A stretch of DNA of 46,959 bases from Lingula anatina (GCF_001039355.2 NW_019775983.1:1-46959); one strand, 5' to 3'. Counted from the stretch's first letter, positions 1-11,918 are shown. Notes: generated by a model from the sequence alone, not told the origin. Program-made: numbers and translations.

Positions 1-725
1 ATACAGGCACTAAATCTCCTTTTTTAAAACTTGCGATTTAGATTTCATCAGTGGAAGCGTTTGGTTAGGATACGTGCTTTTTAAAGGTTTTCTCTCAACT
101 TGATATCTGCCTGTCAAACATGAAACTCGACAAGGCTTCGATCTGTTCATCGTAGGCTTTTAGACAACCAATGAAGATTTTGTGGTGATACCTTGGATAG
201 GCAACGTGGTACGAGCAGCAGCCATTGATATCTGACGTCTTCACAAAGATAGTGAATTGACGAAAAACGCACCGAGTCTTGAAGACTAGTTTATTTTCAA
301 GTTAATGATCTTAGTTAATCTGTAGTTAATAATCTTATAGACAACAGACAAAACCACACAGAAGGACCCAGGGTTTTTGCTACATGTAAGAACGGGGAAG
401 AGGCAAAAATGAAAAGAAAAAGCTGAATAAAGCAAGACAAATGTAAAACGGAGACTGAACAATCTCGCTTTTATATATAGGGTGCATGGATGGAATGAAG
501 ACTTGCTTTTATTTTCTTTCCCTCGTTATGGTATTTTGTCTTTAGTAAACTAAAGAAACTAAGAGGGGATGGGACTCGTGACCGTAGTGCTCTTCCCGGG
601 ATCCAACAATGCTCCTGGTCTCCACGTAGTCAAAAAGTGCAGAAAACACAGAGATACTTAATGATAATGATGATGGGAACCTTGTTGAGACTTTGAAAAC
701 CGCTGGAGAATAAAAATCCTCTCAT
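1..725. other. Region downstream of the METTL24-like gene; no gene seen
   Basis: I see no convincing coding exon on either strand. TTTATT at 508-513 reads AATAAA on the minus strand, about 215 bases past the METTL24-like stop codon, and could be its poly(A) signal. A plus-strand AATAAA near 425 could end an unseen gene. Both are only six-base matches in AT-rich DNA. Confidence 0.3.
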
Positions 726-3700
726 TTAGAGCTCAGCTTCATCGAACTTCAAAAAGTTAATATTAACAAAATGCACCTCCTGGCACTCGTATATAGTCCT
801 CAAAGTCTGCGAAGATTGAATTCGCCGATGGAAATTTGTGAAGTAAATACGAAAGCCCTGCTTATAAAGCATTTCCAGCATCCTTGCCCTTGTTTGGCTT
901 GGTTTGTCCTGGAATTTTATCCCCAGTTGCTTAACACGACTAAGGCTGCCTTCTTGAATGGCAGTAGGAATGGCGTCCCAATGATTTGCCTCTAGGTCCA
1001 TTTTAACGTAGTCTAAGACCCTCTGGAAGCAATTAAAACAAGTATAAGACCTCGGACAGTTTAGCAACTCCACTTTTGTACATGTAAGTCAATTCTTAGT
1101 CGTTTTCCTTAAAGATATAAATGCATTTGCATACATAAGTGGAACATGGTCTTAACGCCTTTGCATGTATTCTACTTGAAATCATGCATGTCTCACCTGT
1201 TTACTTTATGACTGCACAGGCCCGTAGCCAGGGGGGGTTCAGGGGGTTAGAAAGAACCGCCCCTTTTGTCAGGAAAAGGTCCATTTTGGGTAAAATTTGA
1301 TCTAGGTACACGTAAGTTTGATTGTAAAAGGTCCACTTTTTTTCAGAAAAAGAACCCCGCTTTTGAATTTGCTGGCTACGGGCCTGCTGCAGCATATGCA
1401 CCGAGAAAAAGATGCATGTTGCCTACGGACTGCAGCATATGCACCAAGAAAGGCACATGGTTTTTTAATTGAAATGTAATTAATACAAATGGCATAAAGA
1501 TGATAACATAAAACATTTGAGTAGTAAAATAATGTTCATGATGTATGAAATAAATGGGACTTACGTTTTCCTCACCCAACTTTGTCATAATAGCTCCTAG
1601 TGTGGCAGTTTTCTGTTTACTGTTGTTTTCACCTGACAACGCCAACGAATGAAACCAGTTGTTAGGCATTCGTTCTTTTTCCGGAAATTTCATACTGAAA
1701 ATTATATGTAAATGATTACACACATGACATTTGTTGCTTGGTTATGAATTTTTGATTAATTTTCAAACAGCAACCTTATTCAGTCACCAGGCACAGAATA
1801 AACAAATCAAATGAGTTGCAATAAGGAGAGATTCAACTGAAACTAAAGATGTGGATTATGTGGTGATTGCATGTCGGCTTTTTAAAACTTTTAATACATG
1901 TTCCTTGTTGTACAACATACAGAAGGGATTAGCAACATATTTCAAAGCAGCTTAGCCTTGTATTTCTCCTATATTGTCTGAATACGCACAAATGCAAAAT
2001 ATGGATCCTTTTCTTGTCAGGTAAATGGTGACAATAAATATAGAAAATAATAATACTGAACTGTCAAAACTGTCAAAAAAAAAAAAAAAAAAAAACAAAA
2101 ACAAAAAAAAACAAACAAACAAACAAAAAAAAAACATACATTTTCTCTTAAAATTTAAAGCCACATATCATGTGGGTGAAACTGATTCACGCCTAACCGA
2201 TGTGACTTAAAATTGGATAGCGCAGAAAGCGTTGAAAACATGTTTATTAACATCACTGCGACAAAAGTAGATAAATGTCTGTATTTAAATAAATGCTGTG
2301 GTATCGTTTAATAACAGACTAGGCCTAAGATTATAATCTAAGATCATAAATACACACAGAGACTTGTTAATGTAACTTACCTAGAATCAAAAGAGTGAAC
2401 CGTACATCCCTGGTTGAGCATGAAATCGTCAAATGACCAATCGCCATGGATCCTGAAAATAATAATAAAGAAACATAAAATAGTAAATGGAAAAAATTAA
2501 CAACCAAACGTGCATTTTGAAGCCAACGTACAAGTCATATCTTGTTTATCTGTGTACTTTGCACATCTTTAAATATATATGAATGTGAATAAGAAGTGCA
2601 TTTAAATCAATTTGAAATATGTAAAATATATAAAATCTTACCCGAAGGAATACACCAAGCACTTGTCTTTGACTAGATCGTATGGCGGATCTTGACACAG
2701 CTCCCAGCTGTCATCTATGTAGTCGACTTTTCCTGCTGGTTCCCGTCTACGGCAGTCAAACTGAATTCGAGCGAGATACCTTAAAGAGGAAAAACTGACA
2801 GGCTTAGTAGGGAGTCTTTTAATTGTGCAATAATTGGCGGGGACGCTATATTTACTCTCCTTCAAAACAAAATTAAGCATCGAAGCTTTCCCCACAAAAG
2901 CTTGTTGCTCCAGTAACAAAATTCTCCAAAATGCACCATTTAAACAAGATTACCGGAATATAGGGTCATGCAAACCACCCCTCCCCCCTACGGCCCCACA
3001 TCGACATGGGTCTGTACCTGTGAGTAGCACTGGGGTCCCCACAAAGGATAAAAAACGTTGAATCGTGTTTCATTCTCCCTAAAACTAGCTCAAACGTCAG
3101 GGGTGGAAAACCTTTAAAATGCTTTGAATATGCACATGAAAAGCTCTAGCTTGCGAGGCGTTAATTCTATTCCATCCAGCTAAACGAAAGTAAAAAATAA
3201 AAATAAAAATAATTACTGCTACAGTATAGGTACCGTGCATATGTAGATTATCGCATGTTAGACACTATTGACATATGCCTTGTCTCTTGGTTAAGAACAC
3301 CTGCATTGTAAATATTTGTATTGCATTCAATGAACTTAAGGCGCTATGTATTCAAATATTGATTCACATCTTGACCTTTATCAACTCTTCTTTGAGTAAT
3401 TTTGATACAAAAAAGATGACGTTTCGAACCATTACTTATCAATGAGTATCAAACGATACAATCCAATTGGCAGTCACAATCAGACACAGATAGAACGATC
3501 GACCAGTATAGGTTTAGAATTCGTCACATTCTTTCTTAAGTAATTTTTACAGGTGTTTTCATTGTCCGAAACTATGTTTAGTGGGGTCTCTCTGTAATTC
3601 GTCCTCGACAAAAACCATGGTATGTTATTGGTGTGTGAACTAATATAATACAATTTGAAGAAATAAAAAATTGAAAATGACCCAGGTGCCCGTTTCACAT

Positions 3701-5513
3701 AATAATTAAAGACGGAAAACTGGTATCATAGTTTGCACCAAAACAATAGTCTTTTTTTGACCCCATATAATTTAGTAAAAGTGATCCATTAAATGAAATC
3801 ATGCGCCTGTTTTATAACCAGAAATTCACATCGTCTGCGTTTAGGAATCAGATCAATATTAACTTCATTTAACTTGGGACTTATCTTGAAGTGAAGCAGA
3901 CTACATTTATAGTGTAAATATTTAGACCAATGTCCTGGCTAAAGTTCGTTTAAATTTGTGAAACGGGCCCCATGTACCTGAAATAATCTCTCTCCAGCAC
4001 GTCGTAGTCCCCTGCCTTGCCCCGCGTACTGGAGGGATCCGCCACCATGTGGATGTTATCGTCATGAAACTGAAAGTGAGGATGGAACTCGTCGAAAATC
4101 ACACCGAAGTGGGACGGTGTGGGGACTGGAGTCGTAGGACTACGCGTTTGGCGCTGAGTTGAAAGGTCTCTAGGTCCCTTTCGAGTAGTTGGGGCACGCT
4201 TTTTTGTCGTTGCAGCGTTGACAGGCGTTTGGCGCGCGATAGGCTGTCGCCTGTCCCCCTTGGCTGGTTTCTGGACTACTGGTGGTTTGACCAGCTCTTC
4301 TTTTGTTGCTTTCTGAATGATTGCTTTCTGTTCGGGTTGGACAATGTCGGGGCCAGGCTTGACTGGTTTTTGTACAGTGTCGCCTTTCACAGTCTTGACC
4401 TGGTCGACGGACTTCACCGAATCCTGTTTGAGAGCAGTGGTCTTTTCGTCTTCATTGTCCAGCCTGTCATTTACCCTCTCTTTTGAAACGGTTGGCTGTT
4501 TGTCGGATTTATCAAAAGTTGACGTCGCAGGGACCTTGAGAGAATCACTCTTTTGTTTCAAACTTGGCGTTGAAAGCATGGGTGTCGACGATGAAAATTC
4601 CACAATTGATAAAGTTGGAGCAGAACTAGTCAAGCCCTCTATTTGTGGTTTCTGGGATTTAGTTGTTGCCGAAACTGGCGGTCTTGACTTGGTCACTTGA
4701 CCCGGTGACGTCAACGTAGTGACGTCAGTAGTTACAGTGGTCGCCATCTCTATTGAAGGATTTATTATCTTTTCGTCGGTTTCGGTTCCTTCTTGCGACA
4801 CCAATGATGGGTTGCCGATCTAGAATTATACGAGATATGCAATGTAGCTATTTCAGTTCACTTTTCCCTCAGAGTAAGGGTAGGACACAAAATGCATTAT
4901 ATGTGACTGTGAGTGTTTATCAAATGAAAGCCGCTCGTCATTTCTTAAAATGACTACACTGCAGAATATAGTAATATGTACCAAAGGGTATCAACAAGGT
5001 GTGAAAATACAAAATCGAAAAATTTCAGCATAAAAAGTGATGGTTTATTTAGGCCGCATTCACAACCCATGTTGATCCACGGACACAGAGATCCGCGGAT
5101 GAAATATGCTCAACCCAATTGAAAGATTGCCGTGTGATCCCCGCCGTGAATCTATTCAGTTTCTGTTAGGGGATTACGCTGCAAGCTTTCCAGTAGGCTG
5201 GCCACATTTTATCCACGGATTTGCAAGACCGCGAATCAACTTGTTGTGAATGCGGTCTTACAATGACCGAATGTTTCCTTCTCTTAAGTATAATGACCGA
5301 GAACATTAAGAAGTATTCGGAATGAAGAGCAACTTTTTGCACGTGTCAGTTTTCCCACTGAAAATTATATTTCACAAAAGCAATACTTACATATTCTCTC
5401 AGCGTTGTGTTGTAGTCCTTCCATTGAAAGAACACCCTCATAAACACAGCCACACCCACAAACAACACGCAGAATGCCACCCCTTGTAATACACGCCGGG
5501 TCTGCTGTCGCAT
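726..5513 (-). CDS. METTL24-like: METTL24-like membrane-anchored methyltransferase, six coding exons
   Basis: Coding exons in transcript order are 5391-5513, 3978-4819, 2642-2779, 2381-2452, 1565-1694 and 726-1022. All five introns have GT donors and AG acceptors, and the phases join to give 1,602 bases, or 533 residues plus stop. Residues about 8-29 form one hydrophobic segment after a basic N-terminus, as in a type II Golgi/ER protein. Residues 42 to about 290 are a Ser/Thr/Pro/Lys-rich stem with no recognisable domain. The C-terminal 220 residues match the METTL24/Methyltransf_22 family: YLARIQFDC, then VYSFG next to DWSFDDF, then GCTVHSFD, and YVKMDLE at about 440-446. Human METTL24 is about 366 residues as I recall, so the extra length is mainly the single large exon 2. 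The methyl acceptor is not known to me. The start is the only ATG ahead of the membrane segment. Confidence 0.85.
1217..1386. repeat. hAT-like MITE in the last METTL24-like intron
   Basis: The 170-bp element has perfect 15-bp TIRs, CAGGCCCGTAGCCAG at 1217-1231 and its reverse complement at 1372-1386. Both flanks carry CTGCA, which may be a target duplication. The CAG start suggests the hAT superfamily, but the class is tentative. No coding capacity is seen. Confidence 0.7.
1387..1452. repeat. Short tandem duplication, period 43
   Basis: CTGCAGCATATGCACC occurs at 1387 and again at 1430, followed by near-identical bases. It directly abuts the MITE on its left. Confidence 0.5.
2073..2136 (+). 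repeat. A-rich tract with CAAA units
   Basis: A run of about 20 A is followed by AAAC-type units, inside a METTL24-like intron. It could be a simple repeat or the tail of an old retroposed sequence. Nothing recognisable precedes it. Confidence 0.5.
2780..3977. other. METTL24-like intron 2; no feature recognised
   Basis: The intron is 1,198 bp, bounded by GTAC at 3974-3977 and TTAAG at 2780-2784 on the minus strand. It holds an A-rich stretch near 3190 but no exon or TIR element that I can support. Confidence 0.5.
5052..5257. repeat. PIF/Harbinger-like MITE
   Basis: TIRs GGCCGCATTCACAAC (left) and GTTGTGAATGCGGTC (right) bound 206 bp and are flanked on both sides by TTA (5049-5051 and 5258-5260). 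A 3-bp TTA target duplication is the PIF/Harbinger hallmark. It lies in intron 1 of the METTL24-like gene. Confidence 0.8.
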
Positions 5514-5889
5514 TTTGATCAAACAGGCCGAAAGTTCAGACAGACATGTACTTAATATGAAGCAACTTGTCAGCTACTATGTACACTATATATGAATGCG
5601 AGTTTATATCACGAATAATTTATACACTTCACACAAATAATTTAAATCGTCAGGAGGTTTTGATTTATACGGGTCCGTGTACACTCACGCAGATACCACG
5701 GAGAGCAGTGCAGTGGAACAGAACTATTTGTGCAGAATAGACAGACAGCGTGTAAGAAATATGATAACCATGCCACTTCTGCAACATCATACGGATGAGC
5801 AAGTCAGACCGAAAGTGACCGAGCGTCAGTGCCCTTGTGTTACGGCTTACACACACTCCACATATGATCCAAATAATAATGTGGTCTTA
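5514..5889. other. Upstream region of the METTL24-like gene
   Basis: This should hold the 5' UTR and promoter of the minus-strand gene. I see no canonical TATA box at a convincing place and no other gene. Weak overlapping open frames on both strands have no recognisable domains. Confidence 0.4.
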
Positions 5890-6174
5890 AGCCTCGGTCA
5901 CAACCGGCCGTACGGGCTCTTACGGGCTGTTTGCGTCCAATTTTTGCGCAGAATCTCACGTCCCACGCAAGACAAAGTCAAGATTTGAGTACAATTTCCA
6001 CGGCCATCGTTCCTTGCAATTAGCGCCCCTGCTTGAAAGGAAATCTCATGTGGCCCTTGCTACTGGCAAGGCAGACTTTCCTTTACCTCTGCGACCTCCA
6101 CGGCCTTCGCAACAACCAAAAATCGCAGTGGACGTACGACCTTGAAATTCGTGCGTCCGGTTGTGACCGAGGCT
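5890..6174. repeat. MITE with AGCCTCGGTCACAACCGG termini and TTA target duplication
   Basis: The TIR AGCCTCGGTCACAACCGG at 5890-5907 recurs inverted at 6157-6174, flanked by TTA on both sides (5887-5889, 6175-6177). This is PIF/Harbinger-like. Relatives occur at 30391-30408 plus 32663 onward (split by a Ginger-like element) and at 42135-42240. No transposase is encoded. Confidence 0.85.
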
Positions 6175-6715
6175 TTACATGATGCATTTTGAATGTGTGA
6201 AATGTAAAGCATAGAAGCAGTCTTATAGGTTATAGTGAACCAAATAAGAATGTGTAATTACTATAAAACAGTGTGCCACACCGGTACAAATGTCTTTGGC
6301 CAAGGTGTCATGTCACCAGACTTGACAACCCGTGAAACGCCACGTCTGCGACAATTAAGACACATGCTGCAATCAGCTGACGAAATAGGTCGATAAACTT
6401 AGAGCTAATACGCCAGGTGAACAGCTCGATGCAAATTGCTGACATCTGCGAACTCGTGACCATCAAGCGGAATGGTCTAGCCCAGCGTACGGTTTGAAAA
6501 AACTCAATCAGTATGAGCAGTTCGCCAGGGCGACCAAAGAAAAGGCGACAAAAGACCTAAACGAATGCATTTGGAAGATTGCGCTACAAGTATATCTAAC
6601 GCATTTAAAACCCGAACCCAACATTTTTTGAGAATGTCCGCCTTGGTTATTACAACTAACATAATAAGTTAGCATTTTATCATATAGCCAATATAGATAA
6701 CTCCGTCTTCATCTT
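6175..6715. other. Intergenic DNA, possibly the worn 5' side of a LINE relic
   Basis: No intact frame is seen. Short plus-strand stretches near 6520-6620 could be decayed coding sequence leading into the LINE remnant that follows, but I cannot align them with confidence. Confidence 0.3.
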
Positions 6716-7290
6716 TGCAGAATGCTTCACAGGGATACTTCCATCGGCCAGGTCTCCTCATTTAACTATCTCGGGACACTCGTGACATCCGGCGCCTGTT
6801 GCAAGAAGTAGAATTGGTTTCGCGAAAAATGCATTCATCTGTCTCTTCCAGAGTTGTGGGCTGTCCCATACGATAAAGATCCGCCTGCTCAAAACAGGTT
6901 TTCAATTCTTTTGTATGGCGGCGAGTCTTGGATTTTGACAGCAGAAACTCAACGCAACATCGAAGCAGTCGTAATACAAGCGAATGCTGTGAATTTCCTA
7001 CATTGATCATGTCACCAATGTAGAGGTCCTTAAACGGGTTGAGCAAAAAGAGAGCTCATTAAGACAGCACCTCAGAGACAGAAAACTGAAGTTCATTCAA
7101 GCAGAAAAGAGGGATTGGGAAATCTTAGTCTTAATGGCAGAATGCCTGGCAAAAGGGCCAGAGACAGACAACGAAAAACCTTCCTTGACAATTTTGAAAT
7201 TCTCACAAGACACCTTTGGTCAAGGGCAAGATCTGAAACATTTGGCAAAATATCGTTGATAGCACATGACGAAGAAAAACTTTACTGAGA
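6716..7290 (+). pseudogene. Non-LTR retrotransposon (LINE) reverse-transcriptase C-terminal relic
   Basis: Translated across frames, this stretch reads like the end of a LINE ORF2. There is an FNYLGTLVTSG motif near 6755, an LYGGESW motif near 6915 (usually LYGCETW), then YIDHVTNVEVLKRV near 7000 and GKRARDRQRKTFL near 7150. These are standard landmarks of the thumb and connection region after the polymerase core. At least two frameshifts and several stops separate them, so it is dead. The clade cannot be told. The catalytic core, endonuclease and 3' tail are not seen. Confidence 0.75.
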
Positions 7291-7508
7291 AGTGCAGCCC
7301 TGAGGATATGTGCTTACTGTTTTTTCTTCTGCCCCCCCCCCCCCCTTACACAGATCGCTACCTGTACTTCCGCGACTTAATCTAAAAGACATTAATACTT
7401 TGTCCCCTGGTAAGTAATAAAACGTGTTAAAATAGAGACAAAATGATTGACAAATGCAAGGTAGGCCTACTGAGGGACGTTACCCATAAGCTAAACGATA
7501 TTATTACA

Positions 7509-7644
7509 CTTAAACCACGGCTAGCGCGTAGAACAAAAGACTCGGCCGTGCTGCATCGACATACTGTACAAGCACGGCATGTACGAGTGCATTCCACGGT
7601 CTTGCACTACTGGTGTAGTAGCCAATCAGATGCCGTGGTTTAAG
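7509..7644. repeat. Short MITE or inverted-repeat element
   Basis: CTTAAACCACGGC at 7509-7521 is perfectly inverted at 7632-7644. The interior is GC-richer than its surroundings. A GC-rich hairpin lies just to the right, near 7658-7680. Class and target duplication are unclear. Confidence 0.5.
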
Positions 7645-8650
7645 CCAGATACAACACTCGTCGCCGAGCTGCGGCTCGCCAATACACTCGTAATATTTCA
7701 CGTACAGTTCGGCGACTCGTATTATATCTATCACAGAAAAGACCAACTTTGCTTCTCCGTCTAAGCCCGTTTTTATTCAATATTGACAACCGTTATGACT
7801 ACATTTTGCAAGCTATATCCAATTATTTAGATTTACCTTATTTTTCTACAAATACATGCCCTCTCCCACATAAGCACTATTTTTCTTAGGTTCTTTGTAT
7901 AAAAATGTATCTACAGATACATGCAGTGCGACAGTATTCAATGTCAGGCACAATAATACACTCATTTAAACATATCAACATGTCTCATATTTTTATATAA
8001 AGCACACTGCATAAAAGTCTACAATACACAAAGGTATGCACACATTAAATAATTTTCTTGAATTTTTTCGTGTAAGCCTCCTTTTAATAGTACAACACAC
8101 AGCAAACCTCGCAATTTGTTGCAATTTTTAACTGAAATGAGAAACAGACTATACATTATCCATATATTGGTAAGGCTGAAAAGAAGTTAACCTTTGCAGA
8201 AGAAAATGACAAATGAAATCATGAAATAGCAACATTATTTTGTAAACAGGGAAATACAATTAGTTGCTCCTATAATAAAGCATACATTGAACAAATTTAC
8301 CTGATAACTATGTTAATAACAAAACCATCAACGAAAATATATGAACAATAACAGAACTACAATCTCGGTTATTTATGAGAATATACATCTAAGGGTATAA
8401 CACTTTATGATTTTTTTTTTCATATTTATTCTTCACGGACTTTATGGTTTGATAATCCATACCCAAACAGCTGACAAAAACATGTCATCTTAATGGATTC
8501 ACGTCTGTTATCTTGCCTCTTCAGAAAAAATATCTTTTTGTATTTTAATATAATTTGCTGAAAGTGAAATAGGTTTTAACTTAATTGGCAGCCTATTACA
8601 TTCGCCTGCTAATTTCAGAAGACTCCATATTCTTGTAATATAAATATCAT
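7645..8650. other. AT-rich intergenic DNA; nothing recognised
   Basis: No exon, TIR pair or RNA gene is supported. It may hold the 3' UTR of the minus-strand exon ending at 8651. Confidence 0.4.
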
Positions 8651-8956
8651 TCATGCTGTTGTACCAATTTCTCCAAGAACATAAGACCCTTTTACAGCAA
8701 CATCTCCTCCTTCACTGTAATACAAGGTTGGCCAAACACACTGTATTGCATCTGGACCCTTTCCGTCATACACCCTATGGACATTCTTATCAAAGGGAAT
8801 GGGTCCGTCACGAAGGTACTCGATGTGCATGGGTGGGGTTTGTACGTTCATGAACCAAGCAATTTCAATGCACTTTTCTGTGAAAGCTCGCATCGTCTTT
8901 CGGTGTAATAGCTTAATAATTTTAGTTTCTGTCAGTCCAGAGCCAATTGCAGGAAT
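8651..8956 (-). CDS. Terminal exon encoding a MIEAP C-terminal domain
   Basis: An open minus-strand frame begins right after an acceptor (ATCTTCCAG ending at 8957) and runs 101 codons to a stop at 8651-8653. It contains EIAWFMNVQTPPMHIEY, FDKNVHRVYDG, CVWPTLYYSEGGDVAVKGSYV. This order of aromatic-PP motif, F-D, V-WP-L and EGG-KG matches the C-terminal domain of mitochondria-eating protein (MIEAP/SPATA18), which as I recall is an expanded family in bivalves. It is either the last exon of a gene whose upstream exons I cannot identify at coordinates above 8957, or an orphaned fragment. MIEAP acts in mitochondrial quality control in vertebrates; the role of invertebrate paralogues is not clear to me. 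Confidence 0.6.
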   Translation of the reverse strand: MPAIGSGLTETKIIKLLHRKTMRAFTEKCIEIAWFMNVQTPPMHIEYLRDGPIPFDKNVHRVYDGKGPDAIQCVWPTLYYSEGGDVAVKGSYVLGEIGTTA

Positions 8957-9008
8957 CTGGAAGATAATTTTGTTTCTAAATTTTTGTCGTCAGGGCACGG
9001 GTGTTCTG

Positions 9009-9016
<8 letters not shown>

Positions 9017-9088
<72 letters not shown>

Positions 9089-9092
9089 GAAG
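9017..9092. repeat. Compound microsatellite (GT)n then (GA)n
   Basis: About 13 GT units are followed by about 18 GA units and a purine-rich tail, so the purine strand switches at the junction. Confidence 0.9.
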
Positions 9093-10570
9093 AAGAAAAA
9101 GAGAAAGAGAGATTACCTTTTTGCTAATAAACTCTTTTGGAAACTTTGTGGCAAATGTCTGAAATGAAAGCATTCCAGAATGTAGGAAAGTTTGGCGTAG
9201 TCAAACGAGATTTTATGGCGGCAACAATCCCCAGAGCTCATTTACGCACATGATATTGTATTATGAGAGACAAAATGTATGACGGTTTTTTTATATAGGG
9301 TGGTCTTGCAAGCACATTATTGGGCTGTGACAATGAGAGATGGCGCTGAAGTCGGCGACAGGTGCGGAAAATGGACATTTTAGCATTTGCGTCAAATTTC
9401 AATTTGTAATTGCATAAATCCACAAGCGATTTGGTCTAAAAAATGTATCACTCAACCAACATATTACTTTCAATATGATAATTGATTTTGAAGGTTAAGG
9501 TACCAACAATCATTTCAAAAGCACAAGTGAATCATAGTCTTCTTTACTTTTATATCGCGCCAAATTTGCTGTATTGGAAGTCTTACAGTAATATGAGCGA
9601 TCACGTCTTTCTAACTATGGTAAGCCTATTTCGAATAAAACTTGCGATGTCCATTTAAATTGGCTAATTTATATTTCTTATATTAAGTCACATTTGTATC
9701 CGTTCGCGCGTTTAAATAAATGACGTGATGCTGCTGTGTTTACCGGTATTTCTGCAAATATCATTTTATGAACATCACGCTACATTTTGTTTGAAATATT
9801 TCTGTTCCACAGGCTAAGTGCAGGCTAAATGATAAATGGATTATTTGCAGGGATACGAAAATGAAAAAAAGATATATTTTTTTTTTTCGTCTTGAGCGAC
9901 GCACATCTATTATATTGGCTAAATATACATTCATTTACAATGTCTTTTTTGTAAAATAGGTAATTGAAATTTATCAGTTAGCATTGTAAATTATGTGTAG
10001 TTTTCTGTAACTGCCTGAAATTAATCAATTTTACTCTAATGCAGTCAAAGGACCTATCCGTTCTCATGAGAGCACAGAGCCCTGCACGGTTTATTGCTTG
10101 TCTGATCTATTCAATTCTAAACAAAAAGTCATTTAGTTACTTTCACCATTTATCTACTCCCAATCGTATGTATAATCTCTGATAATGCCTAATGGATATT
10201 ATATTTTATATGTTGATATCCCCCTCCCCACCACCAACATAATATTTCTATCAATACAAGGCAATGGCAATGTGAGAAGTCCGTGCCCCTTAACGCCATG
10301 TTACAAGTAGTAATAAAAACCCGGCAGACTTACTAAAAAAGGATAGGGCCCTCTAACTATGTACTTTATTCCATGCAATATGCGTTTTGATATATATTTT
10401 ACTTCGTTAAAAAGAAAAACAAAATGTTCATTTTGGTTAGCATAACAAGTGTATGCACAAGATTTCAAAGGTAAGTGTTTGATTTAGTTTTCATTGAATA
10501 GGATAAACAAAAAGACCCGCGTTACTATTGATCTAAAAAGAGAGATGACATTGTGCGCGACTTAGTTAAC
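9093..10570. other. AT-rich intergenic DNA; nothing recognised
   Basis: I looked here for upstream exons of the MIEAP-like exon and found none that I can support. There are only short open frames and homopolymer runs. Confidence 0.4.
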
Positions 10571-10910
10571 TAAAGGGATAATAACTCTTCGTTTCGGCCA
10601 AAAAATGAATTTTCCTGGAGTATACAACAATTTTCCCATACTTACCAATGGTATATGAATCCATTTTTACATTCGAAGTTAGTCCCTGTTTTTTTTTCTA
10701 AAAACTTTGGTTTTTTCTTAAAATATCTTAAGAGATTTTAACAGAGTGAAGCCAGCAATGGAGGTCACGTGGTCTAAATACAAGTTCAGATATCAGAATA
10801 ATAGCTATAACTGCCGTTTTTGTGGTAAAACAGAATATATCATATTTCTATGAGTTATTCACAATGTTTTTATTGTGAAATATAGATCTCAAAGAGTTAT
10901 TATCCCTTTA
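10571..10910. repeat. MITE with TAAAGGGATAATAACTCT termini
   Basis: An 18-bp perfect TIR, TAAAGGGATAATAACTCT at 10571-10588, is inverted at 10893-10910, bounding 340 bp. Termini of the AAAGGGAGATAACT type are, as I recall, very common in mollusc genomes. No coding potential is seen. Confidence 0.7.
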
Positions 10911-10974
10911 AGTAATTGGGAGAGATACACATGTACATGTTTAATCAAACAATATTTGCCTAAAGGTAATAAGA

Positions 10975-11190
10975 AAGGAGGAGGGGAAGGAGGAAAGGCG
11001 GAGGAGAAGGAGAGGAATAAGCTCTTCTCATCTATAAATAGTATACTCATCTGCCTCACTCCTCATTCTTTCCTCCTCCTCCGCCTTTTCTCCCTCCTCC
11101 CTTCTCCTCTGCCTTTCCTCCTCCTCCTCCTCCCTCCCCTCCTCCTTTCCTCCTTCTTCCTCCTCTTACTTTCCTCCCGCCTCCTCCCTG
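10975..11190. repeat. Polypurine then polypyrimidine low-complexity block
   Basis: A GGA-rich purine tract (10975-11018) is followed after about 40 bases by a long CCT-rich pyrimidine tract (11060-11190) on the same strand. The two could pair as an imperfect hairpin or form triplex DNA. The open frame through it is low complexity, not a gene. Confidence 0.7.
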
Positions 11191-11667
11191 TTAACCAAGG
11201 TGTTCCTTTAGGAGTAAAGGGTAAGCTTCACAATAAATAAAAATAGTAATCAATACGACCGTTTGTGTGCGTATAGACCACTACAACAGTTGCTTGACCA
11301 GCAAACAATACTGCTTTACTATATAACACTACCCGGTTAATAGTGTCATTCATTTAATGCTGACTGCTGTACATTCAAATACAGTTAATCTACTGTACTA
11401 AGTCGATCTACTGTACTAAATGTTCGCGAAGCACACACTATCACAATACTCTAGGTATTTAGCTTGTATACCTCTCTCTTTGTGAATTACAATAGTCTCA
11501 CCTGACTGTAAGCGGACCCCTGTTTATTAACTAAGTTGCATACAATGCCATCTCTCTTTTTAGATCAATAATTGCTATAACAATAACTAGACGGAAAAAC
11601 ACATTCAGAAATTGACATTTATTAAGGAGCATTTCTGGAAATGGCAAGTATTGCAACGCCTGAATAA
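11191..11667. other. Intergenic DNA next to the BEL remnant
   Basis: I looked here for the 3' LTR of the BEL element and found no repeat of the sequence right of 17191. No gene is seen. Confidence 0.4.
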
Positions 11668-11891
11668 GGGTGCATTCCCACAGTTTTAGATCGGTCCAGA
11701 GATTTAGATTTAGATCGACCTAACTCCCTGGGGGTTCACTCTAAATTGCAGTCAGCCGAGCGCGCATCATAGTTAATTACCCCCTTACAGCTTTTAGTAG
11801 GCGGGACAGACGCTTAAGCCGGCTAAGCTGACAGTAATCTAGTGAGACTCCCCACAGGGATAGATCGATCTAAAATCTATGGGAATGGGCC
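11668..11891. repeat. PIF/Harbinger-like MITE interrupting the BEL remnant
   Basis: Left end GGGTGCATTCCCA and inverted right end GGCCCATTCCCA, both continuing into TTTTAGATCG, bound 224 bp flanked by TAA (11665-11667, 11892-11894). It sits where the pol-terminal DUF5641-like frame stops, so it inserted into the retrotransposon or marks its broken edge. Confidence 0.8.
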
Positions 11892-11918
11892 TAAGATTTC
11901 TTGGTGCACTGTCATCTA

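Noticed and set aside
4229-4700. Open plus-strand frames across the METTL24-like exon 2
   Set aside because: They are mirror images of the real minus-strand exon, have no recognisable domain, and arise from its biased codons.
8976-9173. Frames over the GT/GA microsatellite
   Set aside because: They encode only simple repeats.
10875-11240. 121-codon frame through the purine/pyrimidine block
   Set aside because: Low-complexity Leu/Ser/Pro sequence from CCT repeats, with no homology signal.
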